From positions 25,573,208 to 25,637,207 of the forward strand of contig OZ038450.1 of assembly GCA_964036195.1 (NCBI GenBank): 64,000 bases of DNA. Direction: 5' to 3'. The position numbers and the translations under genes are program-made. Below the pieces are notes generated by a model. It had not been told where the DNA came from, did no database searches, and saw nothing but the letters and a program-made list of their open reading frames with translations. Position 1 is the stretch's first letter. Every line of letters starts with the position of its first letter. Shown one piece after another: positions 1-13,050 of the stretch. Source of the stretch: Sphaerolaimus hirsutus. Its lineage: Eukaryota > Nematoda > Chromadorea > Monhysterida > Sphaerolaimidae.

Positions 1-273
1 AGTTGTTGACTTTTAAAATCGAAATTTTCGGTTATATACCTATTTATAGCTATTTTTGACCTATTTTGCCTACTTTTAACCTATTTTTTAGTGATATTTT
101 CCCATTTTCTACCTTCAATACCTTGAAAAAGCCTATATATTTTGCCCCCGCGAGCCCCCCCCCAAAAAAAATTTTTTTTCAGCTATCTATCCCTGCGGAG
201 GGGCGATTTTCAATACATCCACCCCCCGCGAAGGTCAAATCTTGGAGACCCCTCACCTGGTCCAATTTTGATA
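1..273. mobile_element. Right part of a CAGGGGTCTCC-type hAT-like element
   Basis: The block carries the family's signatures: the phrase around 135-160 (a short stretch ending in TTTTGCCCCCGCGAG), a CTATCTATC stretch near 183, and the terminus CTTGGAGACCCCT at about 261-273. The same end is seen complete at 31107 and 34031. The left end lies outside the window. Confidence 0.6.
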
Positions 274-455
274 CCTTTCCAATACTATACCCATTGACAA
301 ATCATTTTCAAACGTCAAATTATTCATAATAAGCTCTTATTATGTAACATACGTTTTTCAAAAAAAATTAGCTTTATTGCTACAAAAACCGCAGCTACTT
401 TGCATTGAAGCAGATCATTGCATTACCAACGAAATTGCATATTCTGCTGTACCAG

Positions 456-572
456 GTGCCAGTCCCAGACCCTGTAAAATGACGTATGTTTGCCAGTTTA
501 CCGGGAATTTTACATGACTTTTGGCACTTTGCATGACATTTGATATTTTACAGGGTCTGGGACTTCCCCCAG
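456..572 (+). mobile_element. Introner-family element, isolated copy
   Basis: It begins GTGCCAGTCCCAGACCCTG and ends GGTCTGGGACTTCCCCCAG, the same outer sequence as the exact introns at 56019-56210 and 35148-35430. Inside are the shared AAAATG and TTTGCATGACATTTG motifs. It starts with GT and ends with AG, so it could be an intron. The flanks (TGTACCAG before, TTCACTAA after) are not recognisably coding. Confidence 0.6.
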
Positions 573-1376
573 TTCACTAATCATATTCATATAATACTCC
601 GCGGACTGCATGCGTTGCATTTTTTGAAGAAATCACTCCATCATTACGGCAATCATGAAAAAATCTGGATAAAATCAAAATTGTTTGAAAAAATTAAGAA
701 AAAACATTTCAGGAAAAAATTCGTAGCTTGTATGCGATTTTTTCATTTATATTGGTTAAACTGTGTGCATCCTACTAAAGTATCCTGATAGCTGTAATAG
801 ACTAAGACACAAGTAATTTTGGATGCATACTCTGCAGTTCGCTGAGAATACAGATATCATTTACAATGTGTTTTTCAATATTGTCATATTCTTAAAAAAA
901 TTCGAAAAAGCGCTCGCTTCGCTGCAGAATCGTGGCTGATTTGCAACAGAAATAGATTATTTCAAATAAGATTTAAAGTAGCAGATCATTGCATAAACAT
1001 GGGCTAAAGCGGACGGGGTGGTTCTCATCTCATATATAAGGCAAGCAGAAAACTGAAAGTAACACAAAAGCTTGAAAAGTTGAACATTTCTCTCGAATCC
1101 CTGCAAAATGGCATTGGTGATCACCCACACATGTTTAATGGTGCTGATTTCAGCATCACTTCTGAATGCAGTAGATAAGGACTGGGAGTACATCATGGAG
1201 AAGGACAAGGCAGGATGTCGTATACACAGATAGGGTTATGAACATTGGGGTATGTTCAATTTTTGCACACTGACTACTTCAGCACTGTTGATGTATCTGA
1301 ATATGTGTAGTGGAATCAAATATTTAGTTTACCTTTATTGCTTCTCATGAAACAAAATGTTGTAATGCATCATATC

Positions 1377-1534
1377 TAGGGTGTCAACCTTCCGTTTCCG
1401 TTTTCGTTTTCCGGCCTTTCATTTTTCCGTTTTCTGGCAAATGCAAATTTTTTTCCGTTTCCGTTTTCCGGCATGTGCAAATTTTTTTCCGTTTCCGTTT
1501 CCGTTTTCCGCCAAAAAGCTTTTGTTGACACCCT
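1377..1534. mobile_element. TAGGGTGTCAAC element with a CCGTTTTCCG tandem core
   Basis: Inverted ends TAGGGTGTCAAC and GTTGACACCCT enclose tandem copies of a TTTTTCCGTTTCCGTTTTCCG-like unit. The same family occurs at 25246-25459 and 46396-48320 with 8-bp target duplications. Here the flanks do not match, so one end is probably damaged. Confidence 0.65.
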
Positions 1535-1919
1535 CACTACGCCCACCCTTAAATGCGCGTAGGTCCGAGTGAGCTTATGAAAAATACTTCTCCCCCTCAA
1601 AATACCCCCAGCCAAAATAAGTGTAAAGATAATGTAATTGCCTAAAACTAGTATGTGATCTATGTAATCAGTAATAATACCCCCCCTCTCGCAATACCAC
1701 CGCCCCCTGGGGGTATTCTGAAGTAAATATAGAGTGACAGCCACACCATTGAGTGTATTTCACAAAGAATTGAGAGTATCGGACATATTTCCCAAGAATA
1801 TATATGTACGGTGAATCAATGCGCGCTTGCACGGGAAATTTTTGCATAGCACATCAAAATGGTATGGAAAATTGTACCAAGTTTTTCACGTCTCTGGGTA
1901 ACATTTTGGTTCTTTCGTG

Positions 1920-2014
1920 TACTAAGTTCGGTTCCGGGTATAAGTGCCGGTTCTCGGTTCCGGTTCGGGTATTTTCTTCGGTTTCGGTTCGGGTCGGTTC
2001 GGGGTCCCAACCCT
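1920..2014. mobile_element. Short GGTTCGGGT tandem element ending in AACCCTA
   Basis: A stretch of GGTTCCGGGT/GGTTCGGGT repeats ends in CCCAACCCTA, the terminus shared by the TAGGGTT-ended families. Bases GTGTAC occur on both sides, a possible worn target duplication. Confidence 0.45.
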
Positions 2015-2825
2015 AGTGTACAGAAGTAAGTGCACATGCATGCCAAATTTGAAAAAAAATGTCAATTTTTCTGAAACATGTTGCAAGTGATTTCCCAAAT
2101 AAAAAATTTCCTAGTAGCACTGGCTGAGACAGAGGTAAGATGTCAGTATCTAAAGATATTAGATCTAAAGATTTTTGGAATGATTAATCACTACAAGGGA
2201 TTGTACAAACCATTAAAAGTGTCTATGTTTCGCAGACCCTATTACTAAAACCTGTGATGTGGACGCAGCCACACTTGGTGAACAAAACTCATGGTATACG
2301 ATAAAAAAATGCACTCACAATACTCAAAAAGGTAATTACAACAGTATGCCTAGGGTGGCAGACGGTACGGCCTTGCGGTAAACCGTACGGTACAGTAAAT
2401 TTTCCATTTTGCGGTAAATGGTATGGTACGGTAAATTTTCAATTTTGCGGTAAACGGAGTTTGCAGTTGGCATAACCCCACCACTTGGATAACTCCCTCT
2501 ACTTTGATGGGTGGAAAAGATGGAGATTAAAAGAATGATTGAGAGAGTCAGACAGACCAAATAAAGCTACCTATATGTACGCTTTTGCCGATTCATCGAA
2601 TACAAATGCACTGCAGTGTGTAAAATGAAAAATACTAATGAATGTTTGCGTAAGGCAGTTACAGTGACAGCAGATACAGTGTATTTCTGGGAAAAAATTA
2701 ACCCACCCCCCTCCATTTGAATCACTCCTCCCCATTGAATAACTCCCCTTCAATAACTCTGATGAAACCCCCCCCCCCCCCCCGTGGAGAATCATTTGAG
2801 GATATACAGCATAAATAAACACTAT

Positions 2826-3503
2826 GAAGGGTGTGCTTCTAAAAGTTCCGATCTACAAATTTTTCAAATTTGAGTTAGGACCATTTTTGGACTCCAGAAA
2901 TGCGCTTCCAAAATAATTGTAAAAAGTGGGGGGGGGTGTGAAATCAAATTTTTAGTTACAGAGGGTCGAAAAATTAAAAAAATGACAAAATACGGTTTCT
3001 GAAATTTAAAAAGTACCGATCTACAAGCTTTTCCAGCTTTTGTACCTTTAAAAGTACCGATCTACACACTTTTTCCAAAATTGTAATTTTAAACGTACCG
3101 ATCTGCACATTTTTTCGTGCCTCTGGAAGTACCGATGTGAGATCGGTACATACAAAAAAACAACCTAATGTTGTGCTTTTTTCGTATATGGGTAAAGGTA
3201 CCGATCTACATCTAATGAATTTGTGCTTTTAAAGGTACCGATCTACATGCTATTACCAATTTGTTCCTTTAAAATGTACTGTACTACAAAAAATACAATT
3301 CACTAAATTTGATATAGCTAGTGTTATGTGTATAAACAACGATTATACCCATGCATGGGGATACACAACAATATGCCCAAAATACCAATACCCAAAATTC
3401 CCATACCCGATACCCATGTATGGGTATTGCATACTCCAAACTTTCAATTGCGATTATCTCAAAATCGACTTTTTTTGTAGACCGGTAGTTTTAAAAGCAC
3501 ATC
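2826..3503. mobile_element. Inverted-repeat element with a CCGATCTAC tandem core
   Basis: The left end (about 2829, TGCTTCTAAAAGTTCCGATC) is the inverse of the right end (about 3477-3501, GTAGACCGGTAGTTTTAAAA). Between them the unit AAAAGTACCGATCTACA recurs at least seven times, at 2848, 3013, 3053, 3096, 3128, 3198 and 3233. No protein is encoded. The ORF running on from 3503 to 3778 begins inside the right end. Confidence 0.6.
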
Positions 3504-3778
3504 CTTCATATGCAGCAGTCATTGAAATAAAAGTGGATAGGTTTGAACTTGCAGCAGAAAACAAATCTAGTGAAAAAAAATTTTCAATTGTCCAGTGGAA
3601 CACAATTTTTGCCACAGGTCGAAAAGCTCCAGTTGGAACAAAAGTCACCATTGAATGTGATGTCGAAAACCTGGATGGAAAAATAGTTAAAGAAAAGAGT
3701 TATGGTATTTGCACTGAGTGTGGTATGCGTTGGAGCAGACTAGGAGGACACCACATAGAGGGTGACTATGGGAGGTAA
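3503..3778 (+). CDS. Possible coding fragment, unrecognised
   Basis: An open frame continues from the repeat at 2826-3503 and ends at 3778. Its composition is balanced and protein-like (for example KFSIVQWNTIFATGRKAP, then a CxxC at ICTECG). I recognise no family and see no convincing splice acceptor or start. It could be an exon of an unseen gene or a coding remnant from a transposon. Confidence 0.25.
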   Translation, partial: PSYAAVIEIKVDRFELAAENKSSEKKFSIVQWNTIFATGRKAPVGTKVTIECDVENLDGKIVKEKSYGICTECGMRWSRLGGHHIEGDYGR

Positions 3779-5902
3779 TCTCCACATTAGTAATCCCCAT
3801 TCATGTACTGATGGTGATCCTAACACTGAACTAAATGCAGACGTTTCCATATTGTTTGTAATCTTATATATACTATTGGTAATCTTATATGTATTGTTGG
3901 TAATCATCTCATATGTACTGGTGGTAATCTTAGATGTAAGTTGAGTGTTTGCTCCCACATGCATGCCATCAGAACAAAGTAAACAGGATTACTATTCAAA
4001 TAGGTGAGTACAAGCATGTTTTACAATCATTCATATATCTATGTGCAATTAGTTAGCTGAAAAAAATTTTTGGAGGGGGCTCACGAGGTTCAATATATAG
4101 GCTTTTTCAAGGTTTAGAGGGAACAAAAATGGGAGAAAAATAGCTAAAAGTATGTGGAGAATAGCTACAAATAGGTGAATATAAGAACATATAGTATTTA
4201 CTAAAAATAGCTGAAAATAGGCAGTAAGACACATGAACTAATAATTTTGGAGGTGAAAATCTATAAAAATGTATGAAAATTAGCAATTTTCAGCAAAAAT
4301 TTGGGTATAATTTCTGAAAAAATTGGTTCAGATAGGTAGATATCCAGCTGATTTTTTGGGAGGGACATTCAGGGCATAATAGGCAAAAAATTGGCCTCTG
4401 GGATGGATAGATGTAGCTGAGCAATCTCCAGGACATATAGATAGCTAGACAGTTGTTGTTTTTTGGGGGTTGGTATACACTCCAACCCCCTTTCCTACCC
4501 CTGGTGTGCAGATATTTTGTTCACACTCAAGATGTGAACAGCATGCACATAACACAAACAATTTTTGTGCCTGTGTAAATGCAAAAAAAATGTTTCTGCA
4601 ACCATATTTAACACATTACATGTTTATTTTATTTACATTACATTTTTTTTTGCATTTACACAGTTTAAAAACTCTCATGGACAGCCTGTGTATGAGTAAA
4701 TACAGTATGCTGTAAGGTAATTTGCTTGGTTTGTGAATTTTGTGGTAAAGTGTTGATTAAAACTACCCTTGGTACCTACAAGGAACATAATCACCATAAT
4801 AAGCTTTTGAAACAGATGAGGGGCATGATCAACATATTACACCGATCTTTTATTCATAATTTGACAACATATGTTTGATGGATGCTCAGTTAAATAAAGT
4901 AAATTTGAGAATAGTTCAATGAAATATGCAACAAAACAAGGAATAAATATATGAATAAATACTGTATTTCTTCTAATACAAAAGTACCTTTCTATTTTTT
5001 ACATGCCCTTCTATTGGAGACGGCCCTCTATTTGAAGCCGCCCTTCTATTTTCTTCTTGGAGACTACCTTTCTATTGCAGGACCACCCTTATATTAGAAT
5101 AAATACAGTATATCAATAAAAAGCTAATGCGAAAATAAAGTCTAGAAAACAGAAAGGTTAAATTCTGAGCATGTACAGGGTGCGGCAATTTAGACGCCAC
5201 CCATAAGTTTTCGAATAACTTGTCCCTGGGTGGTCGGATTGACGTCAAATTTTAGGTCAGCATTAACAACTAAATAGGAAAGGATCCCTGAAAATATGGC
5301 TGCGATAGCTCCTCCCGTTCACAAGTTATTCATGCAAACGCGTAATTGTCACTTTTCCACGAACTAGCTTTACGACCAATTACGCAAGCGCCCGCCGATT
5401 TCCTTATGGGCTGGGCATAGCGAATTGATGGCGGGCGTGCACGCAATTAGGCATGCGCTGCGAAAAGAAAATCAGAAAAAAAACTAAAAAAACACAAAAC
5501 ACAAGGAACCCCACAAAAACGTCCGTGGATTCTGAAAGAGCACATTCTTATCTTCGCAATGATGTGTGTCTACCTCCTTTTTTGCAGCCACAGTTAAGGC
5601 ATGCATCACAATTGAGTGAGTTTTTGATGATGTACACTACCGTGCAGAAAAGTTGGGACTTTTCACCATAGATAAATGATAGGCTAGGTGTCAACCACAT
5701 TTTATCTGCTTCCAGTTTATTGTCCCTTGCCCAATTTGGATGCTGTTTAAGTATGTGGGGGTTTGGGGATGGGGCTACACCCACAATAATTTTTCTCCTT
5801 GAATAATCCCCCAGTCTAATGATAAGGGGGCCTTATAAAATGCATGCACTTTACATGGCAAATCTGGCAAATCATGGCAAACCTACTAAAATACCAAGTA
5901 TC

Positions 5903-6292
5903 TACCGTATTTCCTCGAAATACCCCCCTTGAATTAACACCCCCCTCGAAATATCCCCAGATGTTTTCGAGCTGGGGTAACCCCCCCTCGAAATACCCCC
6001 CGTCTGGAAGAAGGAACATCATGCAAACGATATACATGATGTATAAATTGGGACCAATTTGCATCGCTGATACAGATAGTCTGGTTCGTGTAGCGATACA
6101 CGTTGATACGTCCAAGTGTAACCTCGTTCGCTGCATTTACTACCAGTTTGGGGTATGAAATAGAGCATTCTTTACTACGATCCGTCTCGAAAATTTCTGG
6201 CGAAATAATAAACCCCCCTCGAAATACCCCCCCTCAAAATTTCCATTCTGAAAAAATAAACCCCCTGGGGGTATTTTGAGGAAATACGGTAT
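5903..6292. mobile_element. TA-flanked CCGTATTTCCTCGAA element
   Basis: The left end is TACCGTATTTCCTCGAAATA and the right end is its inverse, GAGGAAATACGGTA. The ends of the body are arrays of CCTCGAAATACCCCCC. All copies in the window are bounded by TA, as expected for a TA target-site duplication (Tc1/mariner-type MITE). There is no transposase. Confidence 0.7.
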
Positions 6293-6833
6293 ATCAATCG
6301 CAAAAGAAACATGAATACTACTATGTTCATTTACTTTACAACAAATCATGATAAAAGTGCATCAATTCGCAAAGACTCACTTTCACTTATGCTTAACTAA
6401 TTTTGTTGAATACTGGGTGCCATGATGCAAATATTTATGAAAAAATTTAAGACAACAATAAAAATGATAGAACGAAACGTAAAAAGCCGCAAAAACATGA
6501 ATGCACACAATGCATAAAATGTTTCGCATGAATAATGGCTGCAAAATGTGTAAGCATATCCTAAGCAGAAGAAAACATGAGTTACAGCATTTTTATTTAT
6601 TTATTTCAGTTCAGTCAGACAAAATAAATGTAGGTAAATATATAACAAGCTACAAAAATGCTTTAACCGCTCTAAATCGCCATGCAATAAAAGTTAAAAG
6701 GTTAAAAGTACATAAATACCTAAGATTTTTAGTTCCTGCAGGTGATGATGTAGCTTTTGCAATACAGAAAATCTGAAACGTGGAGCTGATTCCAGAGTGG
6801 GAACGCTGGGGCAAAAATTTCGTTAAAATACAT

Positions 6834-7287
6834 ACCGTATTTCCTCGAAATACCCCCCCCCCCTCGAAATACCCCCCCCCCCTCGAAATACCCCCCTCAA
6901 AATGGACACTATGAACTTATAAACCCCCCCTCGAAATACCCCCCCCCCAAAATTTAGTGTATAAAGAACGTAAATGACAAAGGCTGCGGTTTGTCATCCC
7001 GACAATGCAGAACACACGTTAAAAACGATGACTCTGTTATGTGAGAACAGTGTTTGTACATCTACACACTTATAAATGTCTTTAGAGTCTCATAAATGGC
7101 GATTTTTGTTGCATTTTTCGACGTCTGCGTACGTTTCAGACGACATTTTAGTACTGGGATTTCAAAAAATTTCTGGCGAAATAATAAACCCCCCCCTCGA
7201 AATACCCCCCCCCCTCGTTTAACCCCCCCTCAAAATTCTCACTCTGAAAAAATAAACCCCCCGGGGGTATTTCGAGGAAATACGGTA
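6834..7287. mobile_element. TA-flanked CCGTATTTCCTCGAA element
   Basis: Same termini as the copy at 5903-6292. The central part (about 6960-7160, with GTACGTTTCAGACGACA) recurs at 26010-26190, so this is a family with a conserved non-coding core and G/C-run-rich ends. Confidence 0.75.
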
Positions 7288-10200
7288 AATACACGAATAC
7301 CCGGTAGACTAAAATGCTAAAGAATTATTCATCGGTAATTTTCATTCTTATTTTCACATTCACGAACGTTTATGGAAAATAACGGAAAATACACAAATTG
7401 CTGAAAAATCAAGGTATTTAAAAAGAAACAATACAGTCTTGGTATTTATAAATATTTCGTCCGTCGCTGAAACTTTCAAAGATTAAATGAACACAGTCCA
7501 TTTTATATCAATGTGCACTAATTTCGAAGCGCATCTGGTGACCACAAAAATACATAAGCATTTGAATACCTGACAAAATAATCTGCTTTCAAGGTATCAT
7601 TTTACAAAACCTACCTAATAAATAAAACTAGGACACGAGTACACAACTTATTTAATATGCAAAATTCCAGGCCAAAATAGATAAATACCCATGTAAATAC
7701 ATAGTATGAGCGAAACACACTTCCCAGGAGGCATTGTTTGCACACACACAGAGAGAACGGCCGCATAAAATGCACCTGTATTTTCATATATAACAAAATG
7801 CATATACTCGGCGGACATCACGCTTAGTATGGAAACCTACCATAACCCAACTGAATAATGAACCAAAAATTACACAGTTTTACATCACAATATTTCGTTT
7901 TAACCATGGAAAAAATAATTACAAAATTTATCGCAAGATTTTATTCATTAAATTATGGTAGGATTCAGTACATTCTTTGCGGTCCGCCGAGTATACATGT
8001 ACGCATTTTCAATACACGAATACACAGTTGCGCATTACCTTTATGCAATACCCGACGGGATCGCACGGGTATTGCGGGTAACAAATTCACATTCGGTCGG
8101 GGGAGGGGGCTGTCAAATGGAAGGACCTTGGCACCTGGGGCGTGATTTGATTAACTTGATGAATTTTCATTCACAGCACAATTAGTTGTGAATGAGCTAC
8201 CAGAATTTTTCGTTTTTGTAAAATTTTTTTGTATTTACTACCAAATTCAATGTCTTCTTGATTGGCAGGGTGATTTTGCAAGCCTGGGCCCAGTTTCTGG
8301 TATATTCATTTCAATTTGTCATTTTGATGATAAGATTTAAAATATCATGGCCAGAATTTAGTTGTTGTCTTTTTCCATTTTATACTTGTATTATAATTAC
8401 AGTATGTGCTTGAAAAATTCACCCTAGCATAAAACCCCTCTCTTGAATAATCCCCCCATGTTAGACCAATGAGTAAAAAATAATTCCTCTTTAGGCATAT
8501 GATGAAATTGTTCCGCGTAATTTTCACAAAAATGACATGTTATGTTGTAAAAAGCATAAATATTTCATGAAATGAGTATATAGAAACGTCACGTTTCAAA
8601 TGTGCTTGTAAATTTTGACGACATAATAATTCCCCCTGTTGAATAGTTCCACCCTCAAAAATGTTGGATGAAAAAATAATTCCCTATAAAAAACAGAGTT
8701 ATTCAAGCAAAAATGGTAGCTACAAAATATGGAGGTCAGCAGAGCATGGGATTTCATCATAGGTATTCAAATAGAGCATTTAAATGACAATCTAATTAAG
8801 ATTGTCTCTTGAGCCAGTCTATGCAATTTTCTGCAATTCTTTGATGCAAACAAATCTACTAGCTTAATGTACCCTGTGTAGGCTTACCGAAACACCAAAT
8901 ATACAAGAAATTCCACTAAAAAACCAATCCACATTTCTCAAAAAATACAAAAGGGGGAGAGTCGGAATAGTTTTAGCCAAAATAAATCCATAAATCATCA
9001 ATTTCACAAAAACTTCTCTTCATCAAATTCAAAATAAAAATGAAAACAGTTTCACACGGACTGAAAAGAAACTGCACCCAGGTAGAACACCGAATTATTG
9101 CCAGTGCAATAACTACAATCGCTTTGTAAATCTCTTTGAGTGTCTTTGGCACTGACCTTTTTCTATATAAAATTACCAAGTGCATTATCCTTTGTAGTGT
9201 GAATTATGAACTCAGAATGCGGAAAATTTTGGGAATTTTGTGCAGAATGTGGAATTGTGTATCGATAATCGGTGTGTACAAAACGAGAAAATAGCGAAAC
9301 AGAAAAAACACTATAAAATTTTTAATCGCACTAAATATTTCGCAAGTTATAGCGGCATTCATTTCACAATCAATATTTATACGCTTACGCACAATTTCCT
9401 TTATCGGCATGGCATATTTTCATTCATAAACATAAAAAGGTATACCCGGCGGAACGCAAAGTATGCGCAGAATCCTACCATAATTTAATGAATATAATCT
9501 TGTGATAAATTTCTTAATTAATTATTCCATAGTAAAAACGAAGATGACAAAACTCTAAGCATTTTGGTTCATCATTCAGATGGGTTATGGTAGGTTTCCA
9601 TACAAGTGTGACGTCCGCCAAATATATGCAAACTTATTTTGTGCATGCTTCACACAGAATGTTACCGTATTTTTCGGAATATAAATAATCACCATGTGAT
9701 AAATAATACAGTGAATTCAACAATGTAATGTGATGAAAAACCCAAAATAGCTTTCGCTGTTTATTCGTATTGAATACGGTAGTTTCCACTGTAAAGTGTA
9801 CATTCAACCGACTTCACAATCAATAAGTGCTACACTGCAAACAAATGCACCCATGAATTTCAAGGTGATTTGAAAATTTTACACAACCTTTCTAAAATTG
9901 CGTTGTTATGGGAACCTGGTGCAAATAACAAATAAAACGTCCATTTCACGCAGGTAAATCGTTGAAAGATGGGTAAACATTTTGGATACAGTTTTCTATA
10001 GGCTCAATCATGTGGATCGCATTATGTCGACCATTTTCTCCCAGCCGTTTTTTTACATATTGGTGTGGCGATTTTTGAGTGCGGATTATTTCGAATGGTT
10101 TTTTAAACATTCCCAAAGTTGAAAATGAAAATTCATCAAACTTATACGTAAAAATAAGATATTATCTAACATTCGCGACCGATTCCAAAATTTTCTTGTC

Positions 10201-10791
10201 CCAAATGCAGCATATTCAATCCGCCAAGAAAATGAAAAAACCCTTTGAACCCAAAAGATTTTTTCCAGCGATTTAGGATCATTTCATTTTCATTTTTGTC
10301 ACAAAATAACATTTTCACATAAAAAGTTTATGTTTTCGGAGTGGAACAATCCGATAGTTTGAAATGAACTATCCGCGCCTAAAAATTCTTTGTCATTTCA
10401 CAAAATTAAATTCACAGCCAACCACCACAACTGTATTTCTGTTATATTTTTAGTTAAAATACGTCCTTAGACGTTTTACCGCTTTTTATCATGACATTTT
10501 CCCATTTTTTGCTGTTAAACGGAGTGCTATTTAGATATGGTATTAGATAATCGAAAAATAAATTACTTATCCATTTTCGTTACCTCTGTCAAAGCTCACA
10601 GAATGAAAGAGTGCAATTTCAATTCCACATGTTCACAGCTACCATATTACTTCCAATATAAGCCCAGGGGTTATTATCCTAGGAGTTCATTTTTTTGGGA
10701 GATAGGATTCATATTTTCCGCTTGATATTCACTGTATCGCTTTATTGCATAAAAAGTGACGATTAAAGAAATGATAGCGTTTTTTAAAATT

Positions 10792-11237
10792 ACCGTATAT
10801 CCTCGAATAAGTCCCCCCCCCTTGTGAGTGCGAGGAAAAATAACTCCCCCCCCCATCGAATAACCCCCCCCACTTTGATGGGTAGAAAACATTTGACATT
10901 TACAAAAAAACCTTAACGTTTTATGTATTTAATATGTAAATATATGTATCATCATCTTGCAGCTAGAGTTCACTACAGTCATGAATTACCATGACACTTC
11001 TCCTGACGCTCCACAGGGGTGAGGCGTCACTACCATTGATTTCACTGCTAGAATCGTGAATTTTGTATTCCTACAAATGATTTATGTTACGAAATTTATC
11101 CCATCTGTGCAGTAAATTAATTAAACATTTTACTGAAAATTCTGATGAAAAAACTCCCCCCCCTCGTATAACTCCCCCCTCAAAACATTCTGACGAAAAA
11201 ATAACTCACCGGAGGACTTATTCGAGGATATATGGTA
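10792..11237. mobile_element. TA-flanked CCGTATATCCTCGAATAAG element
   Basis: It is bounded by TACCGTATATCCTCGAATAAG on the left and the inverse GACTTATTCGAGGATATATGGTA on the right, with CTCCCCCCC/TCGAATAA units inside. It is a sister of the CCTCGAAATACC family. Other copies are at 18955, 48550, 50553 and 58821. Confidence 0.7.
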
Positions 11238-12097
11238 TTTTGTAGCCCTTTCATTGAACGGAATTTTGATGTTACAATTTTTTTTAAACTGCTGCTTATC
11301 ATCATCTGAATCGTTCAATTTTGTGACACATCCATTTGAATCTCAAAAAATGGTAACCTCTCCAAAGTCATTTCGCTCACTTATTTAGCTCACACAGGTA
11401 AAATTGGGGGGGGGGGGGGCTCTTATTCAAGGGACTACGGTATAACATATACATAAAATACGATTCGCATGCATAAGTTAAGCTGTGCGGCCGCTCGCAG
11501 CACATCACTCGAGCACATGCTAAGTAGCGCTTATCTCGCAATGAACCAGACCGTTCCATGAGTTCCTCCATCCATGAACTATTAAGAATCAATAATTTCA
11601 ATTTTCAGTTTTGTATAGTTGGTGCCTGGTTTGGTTATATAAGGGCGCTTTTATTTATGTTTGTGGTGTCACTATAATCGGAGGGTGAAGGTTTCGTTGA
11701 TTGAAAATATCCGCTGAAACGCGTTTGCTTTTATCATCATTTCATCTCTTTCCATGGCGCCTGCTGGCGGTAAAAAAATTCCCGGAAAAATTTCTAAAAC
11801 AGCTGTATGCGTTATAGGGCAAGTGTTAAGCCTTAAATTTCCGTTTTCCGTTTCTGGGAGCAATATTTTGAGCTTTCCATCGCCTGAAAATTCTTCTTTT
11901 TTGCACCATTTTTTAAATTTTTTTTGGGAAAATGCCAAGCAAAACAAACCACGTCAATCTCCACCGGAAATCGGAAATTTCCGGGCTGGCAAACAAATTT
12001 TCATTTTAAATGGAATCTAGTAGAGCGTGTAAATAGAAAATCAACAAAAGAAATATGGAAGATGTTTTGAGCCAGTTGAAATTTTCGGCCCACGAAT

Positions 12098-12340
12098 ACT
12101 GATGTAAGAGTAAATACCATGGTGCTTGACGCCATTTTGCTGTGGAGTTATTGGCGTTTGTAGAATTGATTTGGAAATTTTTAGCATTGGAAGAGCGCTA
12201 TTTTTAGCATGGCGCCAGGAAAAACGCCTGGTGCTAGCGCCAAAACAAAAACGCCATGGCGCTCTTGGCGCTTGGCGCTTGGCGCTGGATGTTCGACAAG
12301 CGCCAGCGCGACAGTCCTAGCACTTTTTACATCACTAGGT
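12098..12340. mobile_element. TGATGTAAA element with a GCGCCATGGCGC core
   Basis: The left end, ACTGATGTAAGAG, is the approximate inverse of the right end, TTTTTACATCACTAGG. The core is a set of GGCGCTTGGCGCT and GCGCCA palindromes. The same family is complete with a near-perfect 8-bp duplication at 30558-31235. Confidence 0.6.
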
Positions 12341-12388
12341 ACCCTTGACGCATTTCTATCACTGGACTAGTGGCAATTCCGAATCCAC

Positions 12389-13050
12389 AATAATTGACCC
12401 AGTGCCAGCCCACGTCTAAACCCAATACACATCTAGACCTGGCGCACATGTAATTCTACACATCACACATCTAAGCCCATCACACATCTAGACCTGGCAC
12501 ACATGTAATTCTACCCATCACACATCTAAGCCCCCCATAGATGTGTGATGGGCTTAGATGTGTGATGGGTCTAGATGTGTGATGGACAGTGTATTAGTGG
12601 TGTCACAATATGCCTGCTCTACAGTGGGCGGCAAATAAAAAGGCATAGATCTCTATGCCAGGTCTGCACCTCTCATCATCTAAACCCGCATGGCATGTGG
12701 TCCCACATGGTATGGTTTTGTCTACACATGGCATCTAGACCTGGCATCTTGACAAAAAATTTCAGTACTTTGAAAAACCTGAAGGAAATGAGTTTGGAAT
12801 TTCAGCTGTCAACTAATGTGGTATGAGCATAGTGAATCGAAAAAGGAAAATTGGTGACCCGCACCATCAGGAAAATTGGCGACCCACTCCATCACACATC
12901 TAGACCCATCACACATCTAGACCCATCACACATCTAAGCCCATGACACATCTATGGGTGGTTAGATGTGTGATGGGCTTAAATGTGTGACGGGTAGAATT
13001 AGATGTGAGCCGGGCCTAGATGTGTGATTGGTTTAGATGTATAATAGGCT
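12389..13050. repeat. Fold-back arrays of ACACATCTAGACCCATC
   Basis: Two clusters (about 12389-12590 and 12885-13050) each read as CACACATCTAGACCCATCA units followed by their reverse complement (TAGATGTGTGATGGG), so each can fold into a long hairpin. Between them is about 300 bases of unremarkable sequence. No coding potential. Confidence 0.6.

Noticed and set aside
1377-2014. Telomere-like TAGGG/CCCTA ends
   Set aside because: TAGGG occurs once per element end, next to 8-bp duplications, not as a tandem array. It is a transposon terminus, not telomeric DNA.
5177-5340. Tc1/mariner-type element starting TACAGGGTGCGGCAATTTAG
   Set aside because: Only one end is visible and I found no matching inverse end or transposase, so I noted it but did not annotate an element.
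7858-8185. Open frames of 76 and 95 codons (+)
   Set aside because: Two overlapping frames, no family resemblance, no splice context and AT-rich or repeat-like sequence. Probably chance.
12389-13050. Regular repeats that could suggest a CRISPR array
   Set aside because: The units have no constant spacer length, they turn into their own reverse complement, and the DNA is eukaryotic.
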